This document shows, piece after piece, positions 13,297 through 49,604 of a stretch of DNA of 60,000 bases. This stretch comes from Apostichopus japonicus (lineage: Eukaryota > Echinodermata > Holothuroidea > Aspidochirotida > Stichopodidae). A program made the position numbers and the translations under genes. The notes beneath the pieces were generated by a model. That model worked only from the letters and a program-made list of their open reading frames with translations. It was not told the origin of the DNA and did not search any database. The DNA lies in assembly GCF_037975245.1 (NCBI RefSeq), contig NC_092568.1, positions 40,356,631 to 40,416,630 of the forward strand, given 5' to 3'. Each line of letters starts with the position of its first letter. Position 1 is the stretch's first letter.

Positions 13297-15350
13297 GCTG
13301 GGGTCGCCAGACACAACATCCCCCGGATCTAAGCAGGACTTTCCCTCTTTCTTTGGCCGCCTGTATCGCCAGTTAGCGGCATCGTTTTGAAAGCTATCAC
13401 CGTGAGAAACACCCTAATATAATTAGGATCTACGTGAGGCTGCCGAGAATCATGGAGGGTGAATGAAACCGAGCAATCGACCCACACAGAGGACAATTAT
13501 GTAAACTCTCCATTTTAGCAGCCATCCATTGATCGCTGACCTGCCGACCACTGGAAGCAACCCCCCTCCCACCCCTTCCACTGAAGGCCATATTTTAAAA
13601 CATATATTTTAAAGGTCAATATCTTGTAAATCGGATCTATTTATAGAAATTTATGTCAGCCGAGTACTCAACTTATATATATTCTCTTGCTTGCTTCTCG
13701 TAGAATGGATACTATAATTAAAATAATTTGGGTATATCATAAATTCGCAAACCTACATGGAACGCAAAAAAGGAAATCCTGGTAATGTTGCCTAACAGTA
13801 TATTTTGTTGCTGTTGTTTTCTTATTTGATCAAGATAACATTGTCGTACGCAATTAACAGTTGTTGTTGTTTCAAATAAACGCGTTGTTGAAGATCTTTC
13901 AGTGTTGAAATAAAATTGATTGTCCTAATTTAGGCTGGCGGCTAGTTTCGTTACTTCGTTAAAATTTCATGCTGTCCTTGTTTGTCACACAGTTTGCTTG
14001 GGCAATTCAGCGCCGTACTTCAACTCAAATTTGGTGATCAATAATACTTGCTTTTCACAAATTGGTGCGAAGTACCGTTATCGCCTTCAATTAGTAGTTT
14101 GTTGCTGTTGCTGCATCTATGTTCATCTATGTGGCCTATGGTAGACCCTATGGGACAAAATGTACCATATTATATACGCGTATTAATTCGATTATATAGG
14201 CGTGTATACATGAGCAGCCAATCAGTAGGACGATTTATATAGTTGTATTAAAGCGAATATATACGTGCATTAATTCTGACTTATTTCTTCTGCTTCAGTA
14301 ACGATTTTCAAGCACAAAAGTATCTTGTTATCAATGATTGTGGACTGTCAATTTTCTAACAACTCCGTTTCATACAACGAATATATTTATGCATGGCAAA
14401 CGTTATTTCCTACAACTTGTTATCCACTATAACGGAGTTAAATCAGGCATGCAAACCTTCCTGTTTAGAGCTGGTGTACACGGTTTTCTTGAGTTGCTAA
14501 AATGGTGCGTAAGCCTACTATCCACCCGTGGGCTGTTTGTAGGCCTAATACTTAATGACAAAAGTAAAATCCACCAGGGAGATGGGGGCGGGGGGGGGGG
14601 GAGGAGTGAGCTACTAGCGAAAATAGGGAGCAAAATATATCTCTTGAAGAAAAAGAGAACCAGCCTAAGCTTCTCGAAGTAACAGAGACACACAATATTT
14701 CTCGAAAAATAGACAGAGAGAGACGCGAAAATATATTTTCCGAAAAGAAACTCGTTATTTCGTCAAAGGCTGCACATGTATGTACGGAAAAGTTAGGGTG
14801 CCTTGAAATGTTATAAGATCTTTCCGTCAATATAGTAGCAATTTTCAAACAAATGATAAATGAGCTGCAACAAAATGTTAAATTCCTTAAACAAACTAAG
14901 TTAGGAATTAAACATGTTGCTATTTAAAGACAAAATAGATATTTATCAAATGTCATAATTCATAAATGTAACAATTCTCAGCAAACTGTTGAATTGATCA
15001 TTAATAATAATAATAACAATAATTAATACCATATATTAAAGTGATGTTATCATGAAATAAAACATGCTCAAAAGCACTGTACAAAAGAAACAAAACCTGA
15101 AATATAAAATTACTAAACTTAAGAAAACCTAAAAGTAATAAAAACAGCAGTAAAAGTAAAACATGATAAGACAGGGTAATTAATAAACCACAATAAAGGA
15201 CATAAAAATATAAATAAACATAAATATGGGCACAGTAAAGTGAATGCATTTCACCAATTCAATATTTTGTAACAAAATGATGAACTGCACTCAGAAAGTC
15301 ATAGCAAAGATGAAGAAGATGAATTGATCACTTTATATGTCAACATTTAC
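13297..15350. other. Non-coding upstream of PSMC1
   Basis: No gene recognised. A G-run lies near 14590. The segment 15001-15240 is A-rich with ATGCTCAAAAGCACTGTACA, which resembles the 3' tail region of SINE/LINE elements (weak). Confidence 0.4.
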
Positions 15351-15584
15351 GTCAAACTAAATATTGCCGAAAAAAATGTCGACGGCACTAATGGGCTCTC
15401 GTAATTGACACTGCGTGGCCTTGTTTGCTTGCCGGATTTAGCCGATTACTTTAGCTGAAAAAATACTCGATACTGGACACTTCCTTCATTTACAGAGGAC
15501 ATCACGAACGCAAAAACACCTACACAAACGCGTTCAAAATACTGACGGAATAGGGCAAGAAAATCAGTAAAACACGACCAAAGC
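15351..15584 (+). promoter_or_regulatory. Presumed PSMC1 promoter and 5' UTR
   Basis: Position only: it lies directly before the ATG exon. No TATA box and no clear proteasome-gene ARE (TGACnnnGC) was recognised. An opposite-strand frame (15446-15664) overlaps it and looks accidental. Confidence 0.35.
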
Positions 15585-23201
<7,617 letters not shown>

Positions 23202-24260
23202 TCGATGTCATAAATAACTTTGTCGGTTAAGTTTCTCACAAGTGGTCATTTCGGCTACCGGATAAAGAATTTTTTCGTTACAAACTGCTGGTTTCAGAGT
23301 GTCTGATCAGTTTTGAAGATACCCATCTGATATCTAGTCGAGTCTTTTTTTCTGTGAGTGAAGGCTTTTTTTTCAATACTGATCAGAGATACAGTGAGGA
23401 ACAGAGAATTGGTAACTTTCATCGGCTGTCATTTATACGGACTTCAGCTTTACATGCAAATGTAGACTTAAAACTGGCAGAATTAAGTACCCATTCTGCG
23501 CTAGTATTGATGGGCAGATTGTATCCAGAAACTGCATTTTTAGATTCCGAAGGCCTTTCGACGTTCGGCAAAGGTATTTTATACTGTGACATGACAGTAA
23601 CCTGCATGTTTGGAAGCAAAGATTTCTTTCCAAGCAGTCCTTGAACTGGACAGATATCTGCCTCATATAACAAACAGTCCCCAGTATCAGAGAATGTGTT
23701 GTTGTAACCACTTCTCTATAGAAAGAATATGATAGTATTACTTGTATCATTTGTTAAAGCCATTACTCTATTATGCTAAAAGAAATGATAGTCAATGAGA
23801 ACACGAATGTAACATGGCTGATTGTTACTGACATTCATGATGTGAAGAATGGATAAATGTTATAATGGTGATTCTTTAAGCACAGTTATAATTATGTCAT
23901 TGTATATCCAAGTTCCACCTTGATATTGTGTATAGGCGGCTTTCAAGCCCCTAGTGTGGACTGCTATTTCTTGACGAATTTTACGACTGGACCCAAGTCT
24001 CCCCAGAATTGCAAATGAAATAGGGTAATGTAATAGTAATACATGTGGTAATGTAGTGATATATGTCTCTGCTACCATTCTGCCATTGAGGTAAATGATT
24101 AAACAAGTCACAATCTAGGTAGACGTTTTGAAAGTGTTATGCTCTCTGGAATTATCTGTACAAGAACATTGACGATATCAGTGTCGAGTGTTCTATGAGT
24201 AACTTTATAGATAATTCGAGTAAGTTAATAAAAAGGTGAAGACAAATTTGTACAAAATGA
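23202..24260 (+). other. Probable PSMC1 3' UTR
   Basis: No coding potential that resembles a known protein. Short open frames on both strands overlap one another and look like chance. The right limit is set by the AATAAA at 24227-24232 and is inferred. Confidence 0.6.
24227..24232 (+). terminator. Candidate polyadenylation signal AATAAA for PSMC1
   Basis: The hexamer lies about 1 kb after the stop codon, with T/G-rich sequence 20-50 bases downstream. It was the first clear canonical hexamer noticed on this strand after the stop. Confidence 0.55.
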
Positions 24261-25435
24261 CTCATAATTTGTTTAGCTTGATTATTTCACTGAAAATGGA
24301 AAGGTTGACTTCATAATTTGAATGCTGAGCCAGTGGGAATTGCCATGTGTGACAGGTTGGTACCAGGCTGTTCAATTAGTCAAACAGGGAGGAGGGTGTT
24401 GGGGGGGGGGTGGTTGGGTGTTATCCGCTACTTTTCTACAATCCCAATGCTTCCTAGTCCCTACATTGTTCTTAATCAATGTAGAAACTACAGCAGAGTA
24501 ACGTTACATCAAGCTAACTGATCTACTTCCAGCATCGATTAATACAAGCTAAACAGTACTGTCAATGACCTACTGCTATTAGTTAACCTTACAATAGAAT
24601 AACCACTTCATAACATCTGACCTTCCAATCAATCTCCTTTCCTCTCCCCTCAAAGGGGGAGGTGGGTGGGGGTACAGAGACAGAATAAACCTGTTAATAA
24701 GCATCATGAAAGCTAGTCAAATGCAAATTCTATATTGTTGAACATTTTGAAGCTATGACCAAATATATGATTCCCTTCTGAACACTATTGAGGAACATGT
24801 GTGCATATTCATCCAGACATGTAAAAGCTGAGCAGGAACAGATCCATTTTCAAACTATTACAATGAATAACACTTGCATAAATTTTGACCATCAGTGGTC
24901 ACCAACTGCTCAACAATAACATGATACCAGTAACTTCTATTACACTACCCCTGCATTCCTGTGGAAAAATATGTTTTGGGGTTATCTGCACACACAAAAA
25001 AGACCCCCCTCCCCCACCACTACCAACTAAACAGAAGCCTAACATTTTCAGTAACTAATCTTTGGCTAGACCAATTGAACAGAATGGAAGGATAGTTTAG
25101 ATTACATATAACAAGTATAATTATACACCAAATGATTATTACTAGCTAACAAGGTTCCATATAAATCTCACCAAACTAATTATAAATTTGATGGTACTCG
25201 ATCAGGTTTAAATTACAAATGTACTATATATTTGAAGTTATTTTATGACTATAATTTAATACCATTTACTCCAAAGTTTTATACTAGTGCTAACCGTCCC
25301 AAAGTCAGGAACGCCTTGGCCGATCACGCTCATATCACATCACACTCCATGTCATTTATAGTCTTGCATTATTGGTTTCGATGACAATCATAACCTTTGC
25401 ATTCATGATGGCGTATGTGTGAGTGTGTTTGTGAC
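24261..25435. other. Intergenic, no gene recognised
   Basis: Contains G-runs near 24400 and 24660. No exon-like structure was recognised on either strand. Confidence 0.4.
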
Positions 25436-25730
25436 GCCCAGCTTGTAAACACGATATCTCAAGAAGGGAAGGTCAGACCATTTTCATATTTGGTATGTAG
25501 AAGTACCACAATGAGTACAAGAAGCCTATTGTTTTTAGTGGAGGTCATTTGGGGTCACCAGGGTTCAAATTGTGAAAACCTTGTAAACACGATATCTTAA
25601 GAAGGGAAGGTCAGACTAATTTCATATTTGATGTGCAGAAGTACCACATTAAGTACAAGAAGCCTAATATATTGGTGGAGGAAAAAGGTAATTTGGGGTC
25701 ATCAGAGGTCAAATCATGAAACCCTTCTAA
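25436..25730. repeat. Two diverged tandem copies of a roughly 145 bp block
   Basis: CTTGTAAACACGATATCT followed by AAGAAGGGAAGGTCAGAC recurs at about 25442 and 25580. Each copy continues through AGAAGTACCACA...GTACAAGAAGCCTA to TTTGGGGTCA. Similar blocks are often dispersed in marine invertebrate genomes (general knowledge, not searched). Confidence 0.75.
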
Positions 25731-28190
25731 ACATGTACACCCTCACTATACATTACGTCAGATTCATGAAGAAAACTGCTCATGTTGCATCATCAAAACC
25801 ACAATGCATTTTTGCATTCTGGTTAATAATTATCCAACAATGATGAAACCTGAAACACAAAGATAAGAGAGTAGAAACAGCTAGATACCTTTAACAAGGG
25901 ATTTCTTTATTTAGTTTTCTATTTTTATCAGAACATTTACAAAAGACAAAGACAAGGATTAATTAATAATAGGTACAAAAAGAAGACTGACTGCTGTGTC
26001 TCCAAATCCCGATAATGTTTTTTTTTTTTTTGGTTTTATTCAACTTTGAAAATAAAAGTCGAACATTTTTTGATACAAATATCTACCAATTATTTTTGAT
26101 ATTCCTTTTTGTGAGACATGAGATTTGCTTTACATTTGCCATAACCTTAGCTACTGGCCTAAATTATCACAAGTATTCAAAAAAATAACAAAACTAACTA
26201 ACAAAGGCTGGATTTCCTTTCCCTTTGTTGTTCGTTACACTATTAACTTCCTGAAATCTACATTCTCGGACTTTTTTGTCATGTTTCACATTAGCAAAAT
26301 ATCTTCCATTGTATGATAAGAAGCTTTCTAGAAGAATAATTAACTTACTAAAAGTTTGGAAAATCAAAAGAAAAGACATTTTTTTATGTCTTCCTGTAAA
26401 ATGTAAGGGTACATGAACTTTTTTTTGTCTGATAGTGGCTTGGAGCTAGATTTTCAGCAAAGTTTAGGGCTTCCGTAAAACCTGCTGGAAAACTTAAACA
26501 TAATTTACATGATCCTGTTGAAGTATGAGACCTGAGTCTTGAATGAAACAGTTTTACCAATTTTTAGAGACAAATGCAGTGTTCATATATGCTTGGCTGT
26601 CATCTCTTCAAAGATATTTGGGTTTTTTTAATGTCTCTCATATTTACATTTGCTGCATTTTAACTATTGATAGATATATGATAGAATTGATAATTAAAAC
26701 AAAAGAATCTAAAAATGTAACATTCTTTTCTAAATTGTTTGTATCCATTTTCATAAACAAATGTTTTTCTAGCGATATGATCTGTGTGTAGTTTAGTTGA
26801 TAGGTGTGAAACGACAAAGCAGGGTCAAAGTTAACAGGTTCCACCTTGAGTTTGAACCTGTGCCTATGGAAGCTGCTGGATGGTACGTTGAGAGGATGGT
26901 CACATTCTCGTCTCTGACGAGCGGACACCAGTTCATCTCAGTCCAACTACTGCGCATATATGATAGTCTGTGTTCAGCCTTGATTTACTATATCAAGACT
27001 TCGGAATGTAAAAAAACAATAGATTTGGGAGGATAATTTTATTTCTTTTTTTTATATGGTAGAAATCCTGAAATATAACCCAAAAAGTTAAGACTTAAGT
27101 TGTTAAGCGTTTCAAAGTTGTCTTCTTCAGAGCACTTTCTTCGGTATATGGTAAAGTATGTATGTAATTCATCAACATATAATCTAACATCTTTCTACCA
27201 AGGTTGCATCAAGTAGAGAGACATTTAAGAATCTTGTCAAACCAAACAATCAATATCTTTATCTTCTTGGACTTCTACCATAGTTTTGCTATATTTTTAT
27301 GTTTTTCTCGTACTCTAGTACAGAAGTACTGCTGAACTAAATTCTTCTTGATAAGTTCCGTGGTAGTTCTTATCAAGAAACTCAACATTTACAGAAATTG
27401 ACGAAACTAAACTGTCACCCAGGGACTTTGTCTTTACAGAGAAGCCAGCAATTGTATTTAATGATAGGGAAAATATCACCAATCCTAGAATGTAAAGGTT
27501 TCAACTACAGAAACGTTATTTTAATTTGGATGAAGATTTAGACTACTTGTATTTGCTATAAACAGCTCCCTCTACCTCCATGAATGAAGAAAAAAAAAAA
27601 GAAAACTTAAGCACCTACCATTTTTTTTCTTCATATATTTATACATGACTTCTTGAATAGCAATATTTTCTTATTTTCTTTGCTGTGCTACTCTACCCTG
27701 AGACTGTGATTCGAAATGGATAATCATCTTGGTCAGATCATTTAGAGATAAAGAAAACCCCACATCCAAGACTTTATTAGAATATTAGATTCTATAATCT
27801 CAACAGGCTAGCTTATCTCATTTTCAAACATATACATATACTTTCACTATAAACATCCTCAGTTTGCAGATAGTTTAATCACTGGCTACTCTTGATAAGA
27901 TTTGTTGCAAGTACAGCCCCATCTGCTATCAAAGACTTAACATATCAGAATGTCAGTGGTTTAGGCACCCCATGATGGTACCTGAAACTATTCCTGATCA
28001 ACTTGATGAGCCCGATCTCCAACCCTTATGGACCACCTTTAGATTCAGTAAAGCACCTTTTCTGACAAAAGCTCTTTCTAACGCCTAAATGTTTCGACCT
28101 CTAACTTCTTTTTGCTCTGGTTACAGCCAAGAGTACTCCAATGTACACACTTTCCCAAATAAAAACAAAATGATGCATTACAACAATAAT
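25731..28190. other. Intergenic, AT-rich
   Basis: Nothing gene-like was recognised. An 11-base hairpin TTCTTGATAAG/CTTATCAAGAA with a 13-base loop lies at 27345-27379. Confidence 0.4.
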
Positions 28191-28194
28191 TAAC

Positions 28195-28965
28195 CATGAA
28201 TGACTGGACAGGACAAGAGTCACCCATACACTCCTCCTGATGATAATCAAGGGTGCTGTAAATGTGTAACATCACTCTATTAACAGTGGACAGACACACT
28301 ACAGGAGTCTTAGTGTTAAAACTTGATTGAACACAACAGCATCACTTACAGGGCAAGTGTCACCTATAAACACCTCCTGATGATATTCAAGAGTGCCAGA
28401 AGGAATCATAAATGTGTAACATCACTCTATTAACAGTGGACAGACACACTACAGGAGTCTTAGTGTTAAAACCTGATTGAACACAACAGCATCACTTACA
28501 GGGCAAGTGTCACCTATAAACACCTCCTGATGATATTCAAGAGTGCCAGAAGGAATCATAAATGTGTAACATCACTCTATTAACAGTGGATTGACACACT
28601 ACAGAAGGCTTAGTGTTAAAACGTGATAGAACACAACAGCATCACTTACAGGGCAAGTGTCACCTATAAACACCTCCTGATGATATTCAAGAGTGCCAGA
28701 AGGAATCATAAATGTGTAACATCACTCTATTAACAGTGGATTGACACACTACAGAAGGCTTAGTGTTAAAACGTGATAGAACACAACAGCATCACTTACA
28801 GGGCAAGTGTCACCTATGAACTCCTCCTGATAATAATCAAGAAATCAAGAGTGCCAGAAGGAATTGTAAATGTGTAACATCACTCTATTAACAGTGGACA
28901 GACACACTACAGCAGTCTTAGTGTTAAAACCTGATTGAACACAACAGCATCACTTACGATAGCAG
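28195..28965. repeat. 150 bp tandem array downstream of poly(A) polymerase
   Basis: ACACAACAGCATCACTTAC recurs at 28331, 28481, 28631, 28781 and 28939, so the period is exactly 150 until the last unit. A diverged partial unit lies at 28195-28330. It may fall within a long 3' UTR. Confidence 0.92.
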
Positions 28966-29426
28966 TGTTGAGACATAGCATACGACTGGAACACATCTAA
29001 AGTGCTGAAAAAACAACCCTTTAGAACAAACACAAGAGAAAGACTGGTTTTGTGAAGCAAAATCAGTTATGCTCTCAAAGTATAATTAATGGGTGTTGTG
29101 AAGTTCCTGAAATGCTGGTATTTGTACCAGGCAATGCATTGGAAATTATATCCAAAATTAGCAGAGAGAACCAGCCAGATCTTGCAGTTACTATATTACA
29201 CAATGGCTAAGTAGAACTTTCTCTTCATGTATTTCTGCCATGATTTCTTTCCTTCTTTCTTTTCTCCATTTCTTGTTTTTCACTCTTTGTAATTTTTTTT
29301 TTTTTTCATGGAACGTTTAAGTTATCCAAGCAAGGACCTTAATGAAATACTTGCAATCTTTGGATCAAACTCTGTGGTTTTCTTGATTTTGTAGCAGTGT
29401 CGGGTTCTGCTACGACTGGCCATTAT

Positions 29427-29432
29427 TTTAAT
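29427..29432 (-). terminator. Candidate variant polyadenylation signal ATTAAA
   Basis: ATTAAA on the - strand lies about 75 bases after the poly(A) polymerase stop codon. A longer 3' UTR using an AATAAA further left (for example near 27771) is equally possible. Confidence 0.3.
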
Positions 29433-29504
29433 AGGGGCTATGACAGGCCCTCTTCCTCATCTTTATAACGGATGGCATTATCTCTATCCTGGCTGGCTTC
29501 TCTT

Positions 29505-45899
<16,395 letters not shown>

Positions 45900-47630
45900 C
45901 TGTTGAAATGATCAAGAAAAAAAATGAAATGAGCACTTGAGGCAGAGTCACCCGGTATGCGTCAAGTTTATTTTCAAAGCTGTATTGACCATGTAATGCT
46001 TTTAAACAATCTAGAAGTAAAATGTACAAAGGTACAGGGAGGGTTCAATAATGATTTAGGATGGGGGAGGGGGGAGGGGGTGGATATGTGGTACTTTGCT
46101 CAAAACTATGGAGTATCAACATGTTCTAAAATGAATGATACACATGTATATGCACAATGTTTTACACTCTTTTTACATAACAACATAATTCATTTCACCA
46201 AATTCCAATTAAATCAAAGCAAATGAAAATGTAACTGTTACAATAATAAAATATTACACAGATTGAGGCTGTTCATAATGGTCAAGTATTTTGAAGTTTC
46301 GCACTGTAGACCAAATCAAGCCAAACACACCTTCTAGCTTTAATGAATGTTGATCGGGAACACTTTTCCTCATTGATGGGACAGTGATTATGTGGTGACA
46401 TACTGTACATCTTAACTATATTTCACAGGGCTGACTTTATACTGCAAATGTCATTTTTTCTCAGACTCGTCCAATCAATATCTGATTAGGACTCTTCCAA
46501 AGTTGAAATCACTGTTCAATTTTGATGCAAACACTGGACCACATGGACCTAACCATTGTAACACTGAACCAGTAGACAGTTGAATAATTGCCCAAGGTTA
46601 TCAAATCAAATTGAATTAATGATTCAATCTATCCATTGTTTAATTTGTTGGGGTTGTACTGTATGCCATTGTCACATTTCTACCCAATGTACTAACCCAA
46701 TGAAGTGAATAAACACACAGTATTGTATATTACAACAAAGGAAGAAACTATTTGGTAAAAAGTAGGTTGAATCAGTTTAAAGCTTTATTTCACTATACCT
46801 GTATATTACACCCAATGTGTATATTTGTATACATATGTAAGTATGTACTGATGTACACCTACTTTCATGTATGTATGCATGTATGTATGTAATTTGTTAT
46901 TTCTATATATATGTGGTTTTACCTGTGTTATAAGTCTAATAATATGATAATATCATTATATAGCTTTCCTAATCTGACTGTTGGTTTAAATTGTTTTCAC
47001 TTATTTTTCTTATCATTATCTTTTCAAGCCCATTTTCACTTATTCTTCTAACTTTACAGTTTCTGCTTCTACTTTTGCATTTAATTAAACAACATTCCTT
47101 TTGTTTTATAATCAGATTATTCTCTCCTTTCTGTTTATGTCATGCAAATTTGTATTCAATATTTGTAAATTTAGGACCTTTAGACCTTTAGGAAGATAAG
47201 CTATGGCTTGCCTAGCCACCCTCGAATAAATAAAAATATAAATAAACATAAAAAATATAGCATTTTTCTTGGTATTATACTGTTCGTTGAATTTCAGCTA
47301 CCACTTGAAGTAACCTTACTTAGGCTAGCACAATATGAAAATAATATAGCAACCGGCCAACAATATAGTTACACTGGTTGCACATGTTGATTTCAACTGA
47401 CGCCTGAAGCTACAGTACTGTATTACGTTAACCCAACTTTAGCCTTAGTGTCAGCTAGTCCACAACAAAATTTCTGAAAATAGTTCATACATACTGTAGT
47501 ACAAATTGTCAGGAGGAAAATCTTGAAAATTTCTGGTTTATTATTAGCCCTGCCATTATTGGTTTATCCCAACTTAATTTTAAGGTCTGCTATGTATGTT
47601 AACATTTCATGTTGTAAGTACTATAAGCTA
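45900..47630. other. Upstream intron or flank of poly(A) polymerase; LINE-tail-like segment at its end
   Basis: The missing first exon could lie here or further right; no segment could be chosen with confidence. At 47190-47255, GATAAGCTATGGCTTGCCTA is followed by A-rich AATAAATAAAAATATAAAT, resembling a non-LTR retrotransposon 3' end. Confidence 0.4.
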
Positions 47631-47639
47631 CAGTATAAG

Positions 47640-48330
47640 TACAGGAAACAAAACACTTCATCCCCACCAGAGGACTGCTCCCAATATTGAATTATTCATT
47701 GACAATAGGAAGATCTCTTCCATTTGAGAAACAAAATTTCTAGGTATTTTAATTGATACTTAGCTGGAATTCTCATGTTCCAAAGGTAGCTCTAGTACAG
47801 AATAATATTAAGGAACATAGGCATTATCTATAGAATAAAATCCCTTTCCCTCTTCACAATCTTAAAACTATCTTTATATAGAACACGTTGGCTTTGCCTC
47901 ATTTGAATTACTGTGCTATTGTTTTTGGTAGCACTTACCCTTTGACTGTTAATCGCAAGGTTTATTATTCAAAAGCGTGCTGCAAGGTTTATTGTGAATG
48001 CAGACTACCGTGACAACACATCAACTCTTTTTGGTCAGAACTATGTTTATACTCTGTATTTTTGACATTTATCAATATCAGCTAGGAATTTTTATGTATA
48101 AGTTCAAAAGGAATTTAATACCTCCAAATATTTCTACTTACTTCACAATGATAAATGACGTCCATATATATGATACATGAAGTAAAGGGAAATTGTTAAG
48201 TCCTCTACAAGTCAACGAACTGTCATATATAAATGGTCCTAAGTTTTGTAATAATTTATTGCTTGTCGACTAGCCTTCATTCCTTCAAAACAGCCCTAAA
48301 GAATATTTATTAGATCATTGAACCTTATCC
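47640..48330 (+). mobile_element. Degenerate LINE reverse-transcriptase fragment
   Basis: Frames interrupted by shifts and stops read LALPHLNYCAIVFGSTYP, then QKRAARFIVNADYRDNTST, then DIYQYQLGIFMYKFKRNL. This order matches the thumb and C-terminal part of CR1/Jockey-group non-LTR reverse transcriptases. It is dead and truncated at the 5' side. Confidence 0.78.
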
Positions 48331-48689
48331 TTTCCCTGTTTGCTATTTGTGCTATCCTACCACTGTTGTTTTTAGAGGTTGGGTCGTGGGTGAGGCATTG
48401 AGTTCAGCAGGAGTGGGAGGGAGGGTATGCATGGTTATTAGTTAGTCTATTGGAGTAAGGGGAGTACCCTAGGAATTACAAGTTTTTTTTCTTCTTTATT
48501 AAGGTTTTTCAAGGTGGCCTGATCTCCATAAGGTTTTGCTTCTGTCAGGTCTCCTCCACTGCATTTATACAGTTGACTCTTTATCTTGCATACCAGGATT
48601 ATTTATGTTTTTCTGGACATATTATTTATGTTGTACATATGTTACAACATGTATTTCTCAGTTATTCATGTGAAGTGGAAATATATTTA

Positions 48690-49230
48690 AAAATTTGTTT
48701 TTAAGTATGTCCTAAAGAGAGTTTATCTAACCAAAGTTGACTGTATTGAATACTTAGGTGTTTCTATTACTCATGACCTCAATTGGGAGAGGCATATACA
48801 GAGTATCTGCAATAAAGGAAACAGAATCTTGGGAACTTGTCATTTTGCTCTAGAGACGTAAAACTGGCTGCCTACAACAAAGGTCTTCTTAGGCCGGTAT
48901 TGAGTATTCTGTACTGTCTGGGACCCTCACCAGACTTACAGGAGAACCTTGAAAGGATCCAGAGATGATCCCCTTCTAATTATTTCTTTTAAACCTGGAT
49001 CTATGACGTCCCTTCTTAAGCATAGTACTTAGTAGACTGACTTTTTCTCTTGAGTAAAGGTGTCTTCAGAATCCTGGTCATAAGATTTGTAGTAATATGC
49101 ATGATACGCACTTCTGTCAATTGTTTGCTGCGACCAATTGTTATGATAATAGTTTCTTGCCAAACACTGTTAGGTACTGGCATAACCTCTCTACCAGTCT
49201 TAATTCTTATCTAGCCTAGTAAAGGCCTAA
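48690..49230 (+). mobile_element. Second degenerate LINE fragment, different family
   Basis: Broken frames read YLGVSITHDLNWERHI, then a LRPVLSILYC-type segment and a NLERIQR motif, followed further on by FLPNTVRYWHNLS. These are the YLGV...L.W..HI and LE.IQRRA..F blocks of LINE reverse transcriptases. Several stops make it a pseudogene. Confidence 0.75.
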
Positions 49231-49296
49231 TTCTGTTATTGTTAATCAAATTGGCTCTGCAAAGTACATTAGCACTGGCAGTCATATTTCATATTA

Positions 49297-49604
49297 AGGC
49301 CTGAGTTACACTCAGTAGAAGCTAGCGGACAATAAGCGCGGACAATAGTAGCGGACAATAACAGCGTACATTAGCAGATATCAAAAGCAGAAAAATACTA
49401 CGGTGTAGTGTAATGACCGTAATTAACCATTATCCTGTCACTGGGTTCTTTAAAGCCAGTCGAGAATATACGTCTTCGATTTTTTAGTCACAGGTATCGC
49501 AACAATGTTGGGAATCTCGATAGGTGGTGGGTCAATAACGGATGCTTTGGGTGTGGGATTGAACCAGACAATCCCTGGATCAAGTCCACTGCCCTAGAGG
49601 CACT
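49297..49604. mobile_element. Possible Harbinger-like element end, cut by the satellite
   Basis: TTA then AGGCCTGAGTTACACTC resembles the target-site-plus-terminus form of the element at 36478. It is followed by three copies of AGCGGACAATA-like subterminal repeats. No right end was found before the satellite begins. Confidence 0.4.

Noticed and set aside
12938-13390. A 150-codon Gly/Pro-rich + frame and overlapping frames on the other strand.
   Set aside because: They lie in a hAT MITE with G-runs; no protein resemblance and frames are open on both strands.
23354-23750. Overlapping open frames of 84-105 codons after the PSMC1 stop.
   Set aside because: They occur on both strands in the 3' UTR with no family resemblance; treated as chance.
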